Notes under the pieces: model-generated
What the model saw: the letters and a program-made list of their open reading frames with translations, nothing else
Databases searched by the model: none
Told to the model about the DNA's origin: nothing
In this document: positions 39,352-48,051 of the stretch, in pieces
Layout of the letters: each line of letters begins with the position of its first letter
How positions within the stretch are numbered: the stretch's first letter is position 1
Translations under genes and position numbers: made by a program
From: Paenibacillus planticolens
GTDB taxonomy: Bacteria > Bacillota > Bacilli > Paenibacillales > NBRC-103111
Direction: 5' to 3'
Assembly (NCBI RefSeq): GCF_013141725.1
Contig: NZ_WHNZ01000039.1
Span: 124,001-188,000 of the forward strand
Length of the DNA: 64,000 nucleotides

Positions 39352-40128
39352 ATGAAAACACAATGGAAACGTCGCGCAAGTCAAGCTAGTCTGCTAGCTT
39401 TCATGGTAACAATGGCATTCGGAGCAGTCGGAGGCGCATCGGCGGCTGACGCTACTTCTGCAGAGACTAAACCAAGCATCGCGGTAACATCGGCTACGCC
39501 GGTAACGGCAGTCAGCGCGGTTCAGCTGCGCACAAGCTCCAACTTACTGATGCAGCCGACTCATGAGCGTAACTACTTGAAGCTGCTTGTCAGTACATAT
39601 GCTCCTGAGAGCTTGACCGAATGGAAACAAGCCTTAGAGGATCGCAAACAAGCCGAGAGCGAGATGCCGAAGCCTACTTTTGCCACGAAAACGGTGATCA
39701 AAGGCACAGCTACTGCTCTGCCAATCTCACCAAGCGGCTCCGAAACTAAAATGTTCAATCTTGAGTCTGCTCCCGCTCTACTTGATGGAGAAGGAGCTCA
39801 AGGGGTCCCAGGCAAAGAATTACGGGCAATGACCATTATCAAAGATAACGCAGAGGCGACAACCACCATCCAAGCACTTCCACTTGAGGGAGCGATCTCT
39901 GGTGATATAATGAAAGCGGAGCCGTCCGAAGAATTCAAACGCCAACAAAAACTTGCGGAAGCCGTTGAAGCCGACGACGCATCAGCAATTCAAAGCTTGC
40001 TGCCTGAGCTGCTTGCTGATTACAAAAAGGAAACGGAATCGCTGCGCACAATAGCGAAAACAATGAAAGAACACGCCGCCAAAGCCGAAGATCAAAAACC
40101 AATGGAAAAATTAGAAGAAGCCAAATAA
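39352..40128 (+). CDS. secreted protein of unknown function
   Basis: 258 residues. Clear Sec signal peptide (LLAFMVTMAFGAVGGASA) then a Thr/Ala/Ser-rich region, a stretch with LLQPTHERNYLKLLV-type helix (~70-110), and a charged C-terminal helix (residues ~195-258). No family recognised. It lies just upstream of a two-component system, so its level or state might be linked to that kinase. Confidence 0.8.
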   Translation: MKTQWKRRASQASLLAFMVTMAFGAVGGASAADATSAETKPSIAVTSATPVTAVSAVQLRTSSNLLMQPTHERNYLKLLVSTYAPESLTEWKQALEDRKQAESEMPKPTFATKTVIKGTATALPISPSGSETKMFNLESAPALLDGEGAQGVPGKELRAMTIIKDNAEATTTIQALPLEGAISGDIMKAEPSEEFKRQQKLAEAVEADDASAIQSLLPELLADYKKETESLRTIAKTMKEHAAKAEDQKPMEKLEEAK

Positions 40129-40159
40129 TTCATATAGATAAAAGAAATCCGCACTTTCC

Positions 40160-40199
40160 GGTGGACCGAACGCATATTCTGCGAACGGGTCCGCCTTTT
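40160..40199 (+). terminator. terminator after the secreted protein gene
   Basis: GGTGGACC / GGTCCGCC outer stem with an inner CGAACGC...GCGAACG helix and TTTT tail. Confidence 0.75.
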
Positions 40200-40233
40200 C
40201 CCTATCGCCATGTAGAAAGAAGGAGAAACATTC

Positions 40234-40929
40234 ATGTATCGCATCTATTTAGTGGAAGACGAAGAGCATCTTAGGGGCGTGCTTGCCGCCTATTTGGAGA
40301 AAGAGGGGTGGCAAGTGCGTTCGTTCGCTGACGGGACCTCGGCAAGATCCGCCATATCCGAGCGGCCGGACTTGTGGGTCCTCGATATCATGCTTCCGGG
40401 TGTTGACGGCTATCAATTAATGCGCGAAATTAAGGCGGATCAGCCGGCGCAGCCCGTTATTTTCATATCGGCGCGGGACGCGGATATCGACCGGATCATT
40501 GGCCTTGAGCTGGGAAGCGATGACTACTTAGCCAAGCCGTTTCTGCCTCGCGAGCTTGTCATTCGTACGCGCAAGCTGCTGGAACGGGTCTACGCCGTAC
40601 ATCCCTCCGGCATGACGCTCGCACTGCTTGAACGCCGTACGAAGATGAATATAGCTCCGTATATGATCGATGAGCAAGCGCGTACCGTGACAGCAGAGGA
40701 TGGAAACAAAGTGGAGCTTACCTCCAAGGAGTTTGAGCTGCTGCTTTACCTAGTGAGCCATCACGGACAAGTGTTGGAGCGTGAACAAGTGCTCCGGGCT
40801 GTCTGGGGCATCGACTATTTCGGGACAGACCGGGTTGTTGATGATTTGGTGCGAAGACTTCGCCGCAAGCTGCCGGAGCTGCGTTTAGAAACCGTATATG
40901 GATACGGATATAGGATGGTGAAAGCATGA
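40234..40929 (+). CDS. OmpR/PhoB-family response regulator
   Basis: 231 residues. Receiver with EDEE, phospho-Asp in LWVLDIMLPGVDG, S/T at FISARD and K in DYLAKPFL. C-terminal winged helix with LTSKEFELLLYLVSHHGQVL and TVYGYGYRM. Its stop overlaps the kinase start by 4 nt (ATGA), so the two are co-translated. Confidence 0.95.
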   Translation: MYRIYLVEDEEHLRGVLAAYLEKEGWQVRSFADGTSARSAISERPDLWVLDIMLPGVDGYQLMREIKADQPAQPVIFISARDADIDRIIGLELGSDDYLAKPFLPRELVIRTRKLLERVYAVHPSGMTLALLERRTKMNIAPYMIDEQARTVTAEDGNKVELTSKEFELLLYLVSHHGQVLEREQVLRAVWGIDYFGTDRVVDDLVRRLRRKLPELRLETVYGYGYRMVKA

Positions 40930-42545
40930 CGCTCAGATTAGGACAATGGCCGCTCGCCATGAAGCTTTGGGGAGCATTTGCAGCGTTAACGCTGCTCATT
41001 TTTACATTGCTTGCCGTTCTGCTGCCTTGGACGTTGAAGGGATTTTTTACGGAGCAGCTGTACGATATTTTGCTTGATACACAGAGCGGACTTCATATGG
41101 AAGCAACTACAATGGCAGCACCGTCCTTCTCCCTGACGACAAAAGCTGGAACAGCGCTAAAAACGAATGTAGCGACAGATATCGTGACGGATGTAAAGCC
41201 GTTAGTTCCTGCCGCTTCGTCAACGCTTTATGTTTCCAAAATGGAAGCATTGTCAGATTTCGAGAGAACCGAGACCAGCAGCGCAATGCCCGCTATTCCC
41301 CTGGAAGCTTCCATCGCAACCCGGGTGATGTCTCCCTTTACAGCAACTCTGAGCGCTCCGGCCATCCGGCATTTTACGATTAGCGGAACCCAAGAGGCTC
41401 AGACACTTAATAAAACTGTTACAAACGGCGAGCCCTTCATGCAGGCCATGGAGCAGGATGCATTCGCCCAAAAGCTACCCGTTGCCAAATACACAACCAG
41501 CATTGATAAGAAAAGTATTTTCTACGTGATTCGCAAAGAAATCGTTCAAGGTCAGCCCAGTTTCATCGTATCTTATGCCTGGGGAAATTACCGCAACGAC
41601 CTGGTTATGACCATGTTCGGAAGACTCATGCTGATGATGGTCGGGCTCATTGTAATCTCATGGCTGCCTTGCCTGATCATCGCCCGTTACTTCACGCGTC
41701 CTCTTGTTCAGATGGAGCGCCACGTCGGGCGCATGGCTGAACGCGATTGGCATGAACCGATCGAAACAAAGCGCAAGGATGAGGTCGGGCGTCTGGCAAA
41801 AGCGATTGAAGCGATGCGTGAGCGTCTTGTGCGCCAGGATCGTGCGCAGCAATTTTTCCTGCAGCACACTTCTCACGAGCTGAAAACCCCGGTCATGGTC
41901 ATCCGCAGCTATGCGCAGTCCATTCTTGACGGTGTTTTCCCGAAAGGAACTTTGAGCGAGAGTTTAGGCGTGATTTTGAAGGAAGGCGAACGCCTCGAAA
42001 AGCGGATTCGCGATCTGCTTCTGCTCAATAAGTTGAATTATGTCACGGCGAGGGAGAAGCCTTTCCGCACTTTTGAGATGACTGAGGTCATCGAAGATGT
42101 GGTTGAGCGGCTGCGCTATCGCCGGCCTGACATCAAATGGGACATGGAGCTTTCCCCTGCCACCTTGCATGGCGATCCTGACCAATGGAAAATTGCATTG
42201 GAAAATATGCTCGACAACCAGCTGCGCTATGCCCATAGCGGCATTCGGATTATCGCCACGGCGGTATCCGGCAGCGGGGACAAGGATGCTGCGGCCGGTT
42301 TCTCGCAGCTTCAGATTAGCAACGATGGCCCGCCCTTGGATCAGGCCATCGCGGACAGCCTCTTCGAGCCCTTCCGTTCCGGCGGCGACGGCCAGTTCGG
42401 GCTCGGTCTTGCCATCGTGAAGCAGATCATGGATCATCACGGCATGAACGTGCGTGCCGCGAATGAGCCGGACGGGGTTTCCTTCTATATTGAGCGCGGA
42501 GAGGCGCATATGGATGGTAAGATTAAGGCGCCGAAGGTTTCTTGA
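40926..42545 (+). CDS. sensor histidine kinase (HAMP-HisKA)
   Basis: 539 residues. TM1 near 15-37 (LWGAFAALTLLIFTLLAVLL), an extracellular Thr/Ala-rich domain of ~190 residues, TM2 near 235-256, HAMP (RPLVQMERHVGRMAERDW), HisKA with TSHELKTP, N box ENMLDNQLRYAHSG and G box GLGLAIVKQIMDHHG. The extracellular domain shows no known sensor fold. Partner of the regulator immediately upstream. Confidence 0.93.
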   Translation: MTLRLGQWPLAMKLWGAFAALTLLIFTLLAVLLPWTLKGFFTEQLYDILLDTQSGLHMEATTMAAPSFSLTTKAGTALKTNVATDIVTDVKPLVPAASSTLYVSKMEALSDFERTETSSAMPAIPLEASIATRVMSPFTATLSAPAIRHFTISGTQEAQTLNKTVTNGEPFMQAMEQDAFAQKLPVAKYTTSIDKKSIFYVIRKEIVQGQPSFIVSYAWGNYRNDLVMTMFGRLMLMMVGLIVISWLPCLIIARYFTRPLVQMERHVGRMAERDWHEPIETKRKDEVGRLAKAIEAMRERLVRQDRAQQFFLQHTSHELKTPVMVIRSYAQSILDGVFPKGTLSESLGVILKEGERLEKRIRDLLLLNKLNYVTAREKPFRTFEMTEVIEDVVERLRYRRPDIKWDMELSPATLHGDPDQWKIALENMLDNQLRYAHSGIRIIATAVSGSGDKDAAAGFSQLQISNDGPPLDQAIADSLFEPFRSGGDGQFGLGLAIVKQIMDHHGMNVRAANEPDGVSFYIERGEAHMDGKIKAPKVS

Positions 42546-42579
42546 GGGGGTGTGGGGGTCGGGCTTCGGGCTTCGGGGC

Positions 42580-42691
42580 TTCTGAGGTTCTGAGGCTCTG
42601 AGGTTCTGAGGTTCTGAGGTTCTGAGGTTCTTGGCTTGCGGGGTTGCGGGGTTGCGGGGTTGCGGGGTTGCGGGGTTGCGGGGTTGCGGGG
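42580..42691. repeat. 8-bp tandem repeat with a unit switch
   Basis: Six units of TTCTGAGG (one reads CTCTGAGG) at 42580-42627, one decayed unit, then exactly seven units of TTGCGGGG at 42636-42691, all in the same 8-bp register. It follows the kinase stop codon. Confidence 0.93.
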
Positions 42692-42714
42692 TTCGCGAGC
42701 TTCTGGGGTTTTAA

Positions 42715-42893
42715 GGGGAACTATGATCCCCTATTTTCCATGAAATCGGCGAATCAGCCGAGCAAAGGGAACTACGGTCCTCTATTTGCCCCGAAAAGCT
42801 TATATATAAGCATTTCGGGGCAAATAAGACCCTGTAGTTCCCTCTGCGTGCTGAAATCGCCTATTTCGCTCAAATAGCCCCCTGTAGTTCCCC
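42715..42893. repeat. intergenic palindromic quartet, core type A (copy 2)
   Basis: Two forward GGGAACTA...CTATTT units (42715-42737, 42777-42797) and two inverted AAATA...TAGTTCCC units (42822-42842, 42872-42893). Same core as the 18.7-kb array, 2 forward + 2 inverted. Confidence 0.87.
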
Positions 42894-42936
42894 TATGATC
42901 AAGCGATCGTTGATGCACCGCCCCCAGCGCACCAAG

Positions 42937-42985
42937 AGGCTGTCCCATAGACGAGTCATTTCCATGACTTTGTGGGACAGCCTTT
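42937..42985. terminator. bidirectional terminator hairpin
   Basis: AGGCTGTCCCA / TGTGGGACAGCCT outer stem with an inner AGTCA...TGACT helix, followed by TTTT. Lies between convergent kinase and EamA genes. Confidence 0.8.
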
Positions 42986-43021
42986 TGTGCAGTTATGCTT
43001 CTGCGGTCAAAATAAAGGAAA

Positions 43022-43194
43022 AAAATCCCTCTAAATTGACTGCAGAAACCTGTCAGATCCATTTAGCTGGAAAACCTCCCTCTATTTGCACCGATTTCGT
43101 GAGAATTCACTAAATCCAGTCAAATTAACGGGAGGTTTTCCTTCAAATTCCCTGCAAGGTCATCATTCGAGCAATTTAGTGGGAGATTTTCCTC
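43022..43194. repeat. intergenic palindromic quartet, core type B (copy 2)
   Basis: Units centred near 43027, 43075, 43133 and 43183. The first two read TGGAAAACCTCCC-type, the last two are the reverse complement (GGGAGGTTTTCC). Spacings are about 48, 58 and 50 bp. Core matches the 20.6-kb array. Confidence 0.8.
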
Positions 43195-43262
43195 TTAGCT
43201 TACCGCGCCTTCTTCGAAAAGCTCGGTTTTGGAGCCGTACAGCCCTGTCCGTTTCACCTACA

Positions 43263-44231
43263 TCAAGCCGCTGCCCTTCTCTGGTTACGGCCCATCGCCC
43301 ACAGGGTGAGCCAAATCAGGATGAAGCCGGCAAGCTGGCCTACGGTTAGCTTTTGCCCGAAGACAAGCCAGTTCATGAAGACGCCAACAGCCGGGAAAGC
43401 GAGTTCCGCAAGCGTTGCGAAGAACGCCTTGGTCGAGGACAACCCCTTATAATACAAGAGCATAGAGAGCAAGCCCGGGAAAAACGCCTGGAACAGCAAG
43501 TTCACCGCGATAAGCGTCAGTCCGCCTCCCGTTCCGGTCACGTGCCAGACATCTCCGCTCGCCAGAAGCACAACGGTCAACAAAGGAATGGCGAGCAGGA
43601 AGCGCAGCGATGTGACGATGGGGAAATCCAATTTTTTCTGCAGCAGGAACTTGCCCATGACCGTCGAGCCGCCCCATAGGCCCGCAGCCAATATGGAGAA
43701 AAGACAGCTGACGGTGCCTAGATCCTTAAGGCCCATTTCTGGCGACGAGAAGCCGAAGGTCAGCAGGTACGTGCCAAGAAGCGCCACTGCAATATAGGCA
43801 AAAAATTTGGAAGGCAGCGTCTCTTTGAGCATCACGCGGGCCAAAATGATCGCGAATAAAGGCTGCAATTTCTGCAGAAGCAGGATCGCGTTTGCATTGC
43901 CGTGCGCGAACGCAGCCGTGAACAAAATCGTAGCGATCGCCGATCCGCCCCATGAGATGAACAGCAAAGCGCCAATGACCGCAAGCGTCAGCTTACCGGC
44001 TAAGGTTTTGCGGTACTTCACCAGTGCCGGCACCGCATAACAGGCAAGAACCAAATGCTCGATAAACACGATTTGCGCCGAGGTAAAGCTTTTCAACAAC
44101 AAGATCCGAAAGAGCGGATCGAGACCCCAGAGCGTAGCTCCAAGCGCCACATACCAAATCCCGCTGATCCCGCTCCAGCGTGTTGAAGTTACACTCGCAC
44201 GCTTGGCTCCAAACTTAAATGCATTTTCCAA
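43263..44231 (-). CDS. EamA/DMT transporter under FMN riboswitch control, candidate riboflavin transporter
   Basis: 322 residues with ten hydrophobic segments in two EamA repeats (SGIWYVALGATLWGLDPLFR; SLRFLLAIPLLTVVLLASGD). The start is TTG 44231 with GGAGG 8 nt upstream. The leader is a complete FMN riboswitch plus terminator. In other bacteria EamA-type RibN proteins under FMN riboswitches move riboflavin; that is the best guess here. Sequence alone would only say drug/metabolite transporter. Confidence 0.82.
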   Translation of the reverse strand: MENAFKFGAKRASVTSTRWSGISGIWYVALGATLWGLDPLFRILLLKSFTSAQIVFIEHLVLACYAVPALVKYRKTLAGKLTLAVIGALLFISWGGSAIATILFTAAFAHGNANAILLLQKLQPLFAIILARVMLKETLPSKFFAYIAVALLGTYLLTFGFSSPEMGLKDLGTVSCLFSILAAGLWGGSTVMGKFLLQKKLDFPIVTSLRFLLAIPLLTVVLLASGDVWHVTGTGGGLTLIAVNLLFQAFFPGLLSMLLYYKGLSSTKAFFATLAELAFPAVGVFMNWLVFGQKLTVGQLAGFILIWLTLWAMGRNQRRAAA

Positions 44232-44276
44232 TTCAAAAACCTCCTAAGGAATTTTGAATTGAACCCTCTGAAAAGA

Positions 44277-44309
44277 GACAATGCCCCCGCTTGTCGATCA
44301 GCGGGGGCA
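44277..44309 (-). terminator. FMN riboswitch expression-platform terminator
   Basis: AATGCCCCCGC / GCGGGGGCATT stem, followed on the minus strand by TGTCTCTTTT. Lies between aptamer and start codon. Confidence 0.85.
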
Positions 44310-44354
44310 TTGACAAACAGACCTGCCAAAAACATAAGTTTTTGACAAGCTGTT

Positions 44355-44502
44355 ATTCACCTTCTCCCATCCGGACTTTAACCGTCGGCCTTGGAATTCC
44401 ACCAAGTCAGTCCCAGCCTAACAGGCCGGGAGTCGCGGGCTTGAGATACAACGCACGTATCCTCACCGCCGGTAGGGAATTACACCCTGCCCCGAAGGTT
44501 CA
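44355..44502 (-). promoter_or_regulatory. FMN riboswitch (RFN element)
   Basis: On the minus strand the conserved blocks follow in order: GGGGCAGGGTGTAATTCCC, ACCGGCGGT, AGCCCGCGA, CTGACTTGGTGGAATTCCA and GACGGTTAAAGTCCGGATGG, ending GAGAAGG. All are hallmarks of the FMN aptamer. Confidence 0.97.
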
Positions 44503-44596
44503 ACTTCTATTGAAGTGTATCTTATCATGTTACAGTTTGACTGGCAATACATTTTTCAACCTGAAACCGATAGCATTTTGAAAAATGTACTGCCGC

Positions 44597-45502
44597 CTAC
44601 ACCGCTTTCCGTCTCTGCATCAACTGTTTCAAGCTGTGCAAATTTGCACAAACCGTTCCTGTAATAACGATCACCACACCTGCAGCCGTTACCCAAGTGA
44701 TGGTCTCTCCGTAAAAAACGACCCCGACGGCCAAGGCAATCAGCGGAGATATATACAGCCATGTTGCCGGAAAGACCGGATTTGTTTTAGCTACTAACCA
44801 ATAGAACAGACTGTGTCCCACCATTGAACCGATCACGATTAAATAAAGCAAGGAGCCGGCCGCTTTTGGAGAGAATAGGCTTTGAACGTCCACATGTTCT
44901 GTGAAAAATGACAAAATCAACAGCAGCAAGCCTCCGCAAATCATCTGTGCCGCATTCAGCGCGATTGGCGATGCCTCGGGGAATTGCTGAATGACGCGTT
45001 TGGAGTACAAGGCGCCGCAGCAATAGCACAGCTCGCCGACCAAAATCGCCGCGCAGCCGATCACCCAAGCGATATTCCCGGATACAGCAAGCTGCGGAAG
45101 CAGCAGGATAACGATGCCTGCGAAGCCGAGGATGCAGCCGAATACGGAGAGCGCCGTCGTTTTCATCCGCAGCACGAAAGTTTGCAGCATGAGAATCATA
45201 ATCGGCCCTGTGGCCGACAAAACGGCGGCTATTCCAGAAGATACATACTGCTCTGCCCAGTACAAGGTGGAGAACGTTCCGAACGTCAAGCCGATCCCTG
45301 TAAGCAGCATTTCTTTGCGGAATAACAGGGCTAACGAAGCTTTTTTCTTCCACATCAACCAACCGAACAAAATCAGACCTGCTATGAAAAATCTCAAACC
45401 CGCCGAGAAAAAAGGCGGCGCAGAAGCGTCTACCCCTACCTTAATCGCCAAAAAAGTCGTGCCAAAAATAAGACATACAAGCAAATAATTAAAAATAATC
45501 AT
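44597..45502 (-). CDS. EamA/DMT-family transporter
   Basis: 301 residues with ten hydrophobic segments in two EamA repeats (LLVCLIFGTTFLAIKVGVDA; LSATGPIMILML; LIALAVGVVFYGETITWVTA). Probably exports an amino acid or metabolite. It is divergent from the MocR-type regulator with about 115 bp between starts, and such pairs are often regulator and target. Confidence 0.92.
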   Translation of the reverse strand: MIIFNYLLVCLIFGTTFLAIKVGVDASAPPFFSAGLRFFIAGLILFGWLMWKKKASLALLFRKEMLLTGIGLTFGTFSTLYWAEQYVSSGIAAVLSATGPIMILMLQTFVLRMKTTALSVFGCILGFAGIVILLLPQLAVSGNIAWVIGCAAILVGELCYCCGALYSKRVIQQFPEASPIALNAAQMICGGLLLLILSFFTEHVDVQSLFSPKAAGSLLYLIVIGSMVGHSLFYWLVAKTNPVFPATWLYISPLIALAVGVVFYGETITWVTAAGVVIVITGTVCANLHSLKQLMQRRKAV

Positions 45503-45616
45503 GACTGTTCCCCCTCTTGGTATGTATCATACAAGGTAAGCGACAGAACAGATGCATGATAGCAGAACAGATTTCCAATGATTGCTTTATAATAGCGTTA
45601 GAAAGGGGAGGATCTG

Positions 45617-47065
45617 ATGAAGCATGCGAAGTCATCCGGCGGAACAAAAGCTAACCTGCTGTTCAGACAGGCTTATGAGTATATCGTTACCCGCATGGAT
45701 CGCGGCGAGTGGCAAGCACATGACAAGCTCCCCTCCATCCGGCTTCTTGCCCAAGAGCTTCAGGTGCACAGGCTGACTGTTTTTCGTGCTTACCAGCTGC
45801 TGAAACAGAATGAGAGAGCCTACGTGAAGGAGAAATCCGGTTATTACGTAAGTCCCTGCAAATCGGAGGAGCAAGCCCTTAACGAGCATGAGGAAAGCCC
45901 TCGTTCACTCACAGCGTCCAGCGTCTTAAAAAACGCATTGTCAGAAATTCAACAGATCCCTGTCAAATATCAATTTTCGCAAGCCTTGATCGATCCTAAC
46001 TTGCTGCCGAATCTTTTTCTGTCCGAGCATGTGAAGCAGGTTTTCGACATCTATCCGAAGCTCATGGGCACCTACTCCAGCGCCCAAGGGGATGAAGAGC
46101 TTCGGGAATACTTGTGCCGTTACATGGTTCGGCATCATCATCTCCGGCTGACTGTCAGCGATATTCTGATTACGACCGGCGGCCAGCAGGCGATTGACTT
46201 AATCTCAAGAATCTATATCCGGCCTATGGATCCGGTCTTGGTTGAGCGGCCGACATATAGTGCCGCACTCGATATTTTCCGCCAGCAAGGGGCGAGGCTT
46301 GTGCCTGTCGAGATCACCCCGAACGGCTATGACTTGGCGGCTGTTGAGAAGCTTATGCAGAAGCATAAGCCGCGAATATTTTATATGAATCCTACGTTTC
46401 ATAACCCGACAGGGTATACCGTCCCCGCGGCGCAGCGCAAGCTGCTGGTTGAACTGGCTGAACGGTACCGCTGCTTGCTGATTGAAGATGATGCGATCCA
46501 CGAGATGTACTTGGATCAACCGCCTCCTCAGCCGATGTTGACTTACGATACCGAAGGCTGGGTCGTCTATCTCCGCAGCTTTAGTAAATACGTCGCGCCC
46601 GGACTGCGCATTTGCGCCGTCATGGGGGGACCGTCCGTCATCAAGCCGCTCATTACGGCCAAATCCTTGGCAGACAACGGCACACCGCTGGTTAACCAAA
46701 AAATGTTCCTGCATTACTTCGAATCCGCCCGGATCCAGCAGCATTTGGAGAAGCTGCGCATCGCCCTGCAAATTAGAAAAGAAATCGTCGAAGAGGAATT
46801 AGCCTCTACCGGATGGCATTGGATCAGTCCCCAAGGCGGCTTCAATCTATGGCTCCGGCTCCCGGACTTCATTCCGGTCGACCGGCTTTTGGAGGAATGC
46901 CTCCGGCACTCTGTCTCCTTCGTTCCTGGTGTGATCTGCGACCCGCTCAAGGAGATGCAATCATGGATCCGTTTGAGCTATTCCTTCGTGAATGAGGAAC
47001 ATTTGCGGGATGGCGTTAGGCGGCTTGTCGATATAGCCGGGCGTTATGGGCCGCAGCCGCAATAA
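45617..47065 (+). CDS. MocR-type regulator (GntR helix-turn-helix plus aminotransferase domain)
   Basis: 482 residues. N-terminal GntR winged helix (KLPSIRLLAQELQVHRLTVF RAY, split here) then an aminotransferase class I fold: TTGGQQAIDLISR, MNPTFHNPTGY, LIEDDAIHEMY, and the PLP lysine in YLRSFSKYVAPGLR. MocR proteins sense PLP or its amino acid adduct. The divergent EamA transporter is the likely target. Confidence 0.95.
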   Translation: MKHAKSSGGTKANLLFRQAYEYIVTRMDRGEWQAHDKLPSIRLLAQELQVHRLTVFRAYQLLKQNERAYVKEKSGYYVSPCKSEEQALNEHEESPRSLTASSVLKNALSEIQQIPVKYQFSQALIDPNLLPNLFLSEHVKQVFDIYPKLMGTYSSAQGDEELREYLCRYMVRHHHLRLTVSDILITTGGQQAIDLISRIYIRPMDPVLVERPTYSAALDIFRQQGARLVPVEITPNGYDLAAVEKLMQKHKPRIFYMNPTFHNPTGYTVPAAQRKLLVELAERYRCLLIEDDAIHEMYLDQPPPQPMLTYDTEGWVVYLRSFSKYVAPGLRICAVMGGPSVIKPLITAKSLADNGTPLVNQKMFLHYFESARIQQHLEKLRIALQIRKEIVEEELASTGWHWISPQGGFNLWLRLPDFIPVDRLLEECLRHSVSFVPGVICDPLKEMQSWIRLSYSFVNEEHLRDGVRRLVDIAGRYGPQPQ

Positions 47066-47101
47066 AAAAACCGCCAGGAAATACATCCTGAAGCGGTTTT
47101 C
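47064..47101. terminator. bidirectional terminator between MocR and SDR genes
   Basis: AAAACCGCCAGGA / TCCTGAAGCGGTTTT stem with A/T runs at both sides. Confidence 0.85.
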
Positions 47102-47107
47102 ACTTTT

Positions 47108-47851
47108 TTATTGAGCTGTATAGCCGCCGTCGACCAGAAGACTCGTACCTGTAATAAAAGAAGCCTCTTCGCTGGCAAGAAAGAGAACGGCTTTCGCAAC
47201 TTCCTCCGGCTTGCCAAGCCGGCCCATCGGATGCAAGCTGACCAGATGCTCCGTAATCGCTTCATCTCTCCCCTTAATCAGCGGGGTGTCGATATATCCC
47301 GGACATATGGCATTGACGCGGATGCCTTCTTTGGCATAGGTGATCCCGAGGCTTTGCGTTAACAGCTTGACGCCCCCTTTGGCGGAAGCATAGGCGGTTA
47401 CGCCGCTCTTGCCAACGTGGCTGTGAATCGATCCGCAATTCACAATCGCCCCGCCGGTACCCTGCGCCAGCATTTGTTCGATGGCATATTTGTCACAGAG
47501 GAAGACGCCATTTAAATTGATGTCGATCGTCTTTTGCCACTGTTCGAAGGAAAGCTTATGAGCCGGCGCATCGTTAGCAATACCCGCATTCGCGAATAAA
47601 ATGTCCAACTTGCCATACTTTTGAACCGTCGACGCGACCATAGCTTGTACATCCGCTTCTTTGGTAACGTCTGTTTTTACAAACAAGGTATCCTTCCCTT
47701 GCCCGTTCAACTCCTGCGAAACAGCCGCGCCGCGGTCAGAGAAATCGGCGATAACCACTTTAGCGCCTTCCTCTGCAAATAAGCGCACAGATTCTTCTCC
47801 AATCCCGCTTGCACCGCCGGTTACGACAACGACTTTATTTTGAAATCGCAT
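47108..47851 (-). CDS. SDR-family oxidoreductase (FabG-like)
   Basis: 247 residues. VVTGGASGIGEESVRLF cofactor motif, LFANAGIANDAP, catalytic YASAKGGVKLL and C-terminal FITGTSLLVDGGYTAQ, a complete classical SDR. Substrate unknown. It is divergent from a LysR regulator, which probably controls it. Confidence 0.93.
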   Translation of the reverse strand: MRFQNKVVVVTGGASGIGEESVRLFAEEGAKVVIADFSDRGAAVSQELNGQGKDTLFVKTDVTKEADVQAMVASTVQKYGKLDILFANAGIANDAPAHKLSFEQWQKTIDINLNGVFLCDKYAIEQMLAQGTGGAIVNCGSIHSHVGKSGVTAYASAKGGVKLLTQSLGITYAKEGIRVNAICPGYIDTPLIKGRDEAITEHLVSLHPMGRLGKPEEVAKAVLFLASEEASFITGTSLLVDGGYTAQ

Positions 47852-48051
47852 ATAAGCACCTTCCTTATCTCATAATAAATATCAGGCGTGTCTCCTTAAC
47901 GTGCGATATTTCATTGCCTTTTAAACTTATCTGCCATGCACGCCGCTTATCGATTGTCTTGGTGACAAGATTAAGTATAACGCTGCTTGGAGTAACATTA
48001 AATTAAGGGTTTATTAGGGCTTGTTAAAAATAAATGAAGGAATTTGCCCGG

